From assembly GCA_017443845.1 (NCBI GenBank), contig JAFSXX010000002.1, forward strand, positions 1 through 64,000: DNA of 64,000 bases, in the 5' to 3' direction. The position numbers and the translations under genes are program-made. Under the pieces are notes generated by a model. The model saw only the letters and a program-made list of their open reading frames with translations, was not told the DNA's origin and searched no databases. Shown one piece after another: positions 62,991-64,000 of this stretch (its first letter is position 1; each line of letters begins with the position of its first letter). This stretch comes from Bacteroidales bacterium. GTDB lineage: Bacteria; Bacteroidota; Bacteroidia; Bacteroidales; UBA932.

Positions 62991-63834
62991 GATAGATCCA
63001 TCATCCGGCTTCTGCAACGGAGTCGTAAGGGCGGTGGGAAAGGCTGAGGATTACCTCTCCTCCCACAGCAGCCTCTATTCCCTGGGGGCCATAGTCCACA
63101 ACTCCTCCGAGCTTGAGCGCCTGGAGCGCAAAGGGTTGAAAATCATCGGTATGGATGATTTTGCCTCGCTTTGTGGCGATACGGTCCTGATCCGCGCCCA
63201 CGGCGAACCCCCTTCCACATATCGGACGGCGGAAGCCAACGGCATCCGGATCATCGACTGCACCTGCCCGGTTGTGCTCGCACTTCAGCGCAAGGTTCGC
63301 GAGGTGTATCAGCGGATGAGGGAGGAGGGAGGCCAGGTGGTCATCTTCGGCCGTGACGGGCACGCCGAGGTCAACGGCCTCGTCGGCCAGACCGACGGCC
63401 GCGCCATAGTGGTCGGCAGCGTTGACGAGATCGGAAGAATAGATTTCTCGCATCCTACAGCCCTCTTTTCCCAGACGACAAAGGATCCGGAGGAGTATGC
63501 AGCCCTGGCTGAAGAGGTCCGCCGCCGTCGCCCTGACGCCGAGGTTTACGACACCATCTGCCGGCAGGTGGCTTCGCGCCACAAGTCCCTTGTCGCATTT
63601 GCCGAAAGCCACGACGTGATAATCTTTGTCAGCGGCAGGGAAAGTTCCAACGGAAAGGTCCTTTTCGACCTCTGTCTCAGCGTAAATCCCCGTACCTATA
63701 TGGTGGAGAACGCCGCCGGCCTGAGGCCGGAAATGTTTCGCGACGGAGACTCGGTCGGAGTCTGCGGCGCAACCTCGACGCCACAGTGGCAGTTGGAGGA
63801 GGTTGCGGAAGAAATAAAAAGAGCGACTTTTTGA
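62965..63834 (+). CDS. ispH: 4-hydroxy-3-methylbut-2-enyl diphosphate reductase
   Basis: This 289-residue iron-sulfur enzyme makes IPP and DMAPP in the last step of the MEP isoprenoid pathway. The three [4Fe-4S] cysteines are in GFCNGV (Cys17), DCTCP and DTICRQ; substrate-binding His residues are in AIVHN and RAHG. The start is the ATG at 62965 or the one at 62974; both lie in the end of cmk. An IS150-like element begins 3 bp after the stop. Confidence 0.95.
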   Translation: MPYMHLKVEIDPSSGFCNGVVRAVGKAEDYLSSHSSLYSLGAIVHNSSELERLERKGLKIIGMDDFASLCGDTVLIRAHGEPPSTYRTAEANGIRIIDCTCPVVLALQRKVREVYQRMREEGGQVVIFGRDGHAEVNGLVGQTDGRAIVVGSVDEIGRIDFSHPTALFSQTTKDPEEYAALAEEVRRRRPDAEVYDTICRQVASRHKSLVAFAESHDVIIFVSGRESSNGKVLFDLCLSVNPRTYMVENAAGLRPEMFRDGDSVGVCGATSTPQWQLEEVAEEIKRATF

Positions 63835-63840
63835 CATGAA

Positions 63841-63874
63841 CCCCGAAAGTTAGACAAAAAACTTTCGGGGTTTT
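63841..63874 (+). terminator. Hairpin and T tract at the IS end
   Basis: CCCCGAAAGT and ACTTTCGGGG form a 10-bp stem with a 10-nt loop, followed by TTTTG. It may end transcripts of cmk-ispH and shield the transposase from outside transcription. Confidence 0.65.
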
Positions 63875-63877
63875 GTT

Positions 63878-64000
63878 ATGCGTAAAAAGCATTCTTATGA
63901 AGATCGTCTCAAGTATATGAAGATGCTTGAGGCGGGATATAGTGTGAGCTATATCCACGAGCACTATGGTATTGGAGATGGCCTACTTAAATCACTATGG
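63878..64000 (+). CDS. Transposase OrfA N-terminus (partial)
   Basis: ATG at 63878 opens a frame that continues through the window end (41 codons). The product begins MRKKHSYEDRLKYMKMLEAG and YSVSYIHEHYGIGDGLLKSLW, a helix-turn-helix as in the OrfA subunit of IS3-family transposases. The catalytic OrfB would follow outside the window. Confidence 0.8.
   Translation, partial: MRKKHSYEDRLKYMKMLEAGYSVSYIHEHYGIGDGLLKSLW

Larger units (their letters stand above)
63837..64000 (+). mobile_element. Left end of an IS3-family (IS150-like) insertion sequence
   Basis: TGAACCCCGAAAGTTAGACA at the start is typical of IS150-group ends. A 10-bp perfect hairpin follows, then the first transposase frame. The element runs out of the window, so its right end and target duplication are not visible. 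Directly after the ispH stop, it leaves that gene intact. Confidence 0.8.

Overview
The window is a GC-rich stretch of chromosome from a member of the Bacteroidota, most likely the order Bacteroidales. Evidence: many genes are preceded by the Bacteroides-type -7 box TAnnTTTG, several with TTTG 19-20 nt upstream; there is a TonB-dependent receptor, a FadL/PorV-like outer-membrane protein, a fimbrillin-like lipoprotein, LytS/LytTR signalling, and DUF3078, DUF4783, DUF4956 and DUF2490 proteins; and the lipid A genes run lpxD-lpxC-lpxA. I cannot name the genus. Genes are packed tightly, often with ATGA overlaps, and several convergent pairs abut or overlap. Layout: 1-140 is the 3' end of a group II intron (domains V and VI), followed by a perfect palindrome. 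185-3986 holds an M49 dipeptidyl-peptidase III-like lipoprotein, a divergent clostripain-like lipoprotein and a reverse-type rubrerythrin. 4064-10438 is the minus-strand rimP-nusA-infB-tmk-DoxX operon, in which rimP has lost its C-terminal domain and a terminator-like hairpin spans the nusA stop. 10617-13913 is lpxD-lpxC-lpxA-wbqC; LpxC lacks the FabZ fusion usual in this phylum. 13910-16683 has a FadL-like protein and a tyrosine-rich lipoprotein. 16797-20566 has proS, a DUF3078 protein and tilS. The most unusual locus is 20481-21765. An AT-rich insert of about 1.1 kb with two small membrane-protein genes lies between two 89-bp direct copies of the tilS 3' end. The copies differ at only two positions, both synonymous. 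The distal copy directly abuts sppA and is probably the original gene end, so the insert probably brought the 3' end that now completes tilS. No recombinase is visible. From 21768 come sppA, a TonB-dependent receptor with a heavy-metal-associated partner, nfnA-nfnB, hisS, small lipoproteins, YegP-like, M48 and pncB genes, and an alpha/beta hydrolase. A 144-bp GC-rich branched palindrome (34121-34264) lies between convergent genes. 34262-38869 is a minus-strand surface cluster: a Cthe_2159-like lipoprotein, a small secreted protein, a VTC-domain protein, a DUF4956 membrane protein and a DUF2490 outer-membrane protein. It is divergent from a LytS/LytTR pair. Next are a MATE transporter, a PagL-like lipid A deacylase, an M28 peptidase, a fimbrillin preceded by a 38-codon gene, and a small operon of YciI, tandem-GNAT, methyltransferase and zinc-ribbon genes. 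48839-64000 carries initiator tRNA, tdk, rsmI, a helix-hairpin-helix protein, a NatAB-type ABC exporter, a split 5'-nucleotidase, rlmH, a 1201-residue NtrY-like kinase, der, an NtrC-like regulator without a DNA-binding domain, cmk and ispH. The window ends inside an IS3-family (IS150-like) element. Core housekeeping functions (translation, lipid A, nucleotide and isoprenoid synthesis) are therefore mixed with envelope and signalling genes and with three marks of mobility: the intron, the tilS-tail cassette and the IS.
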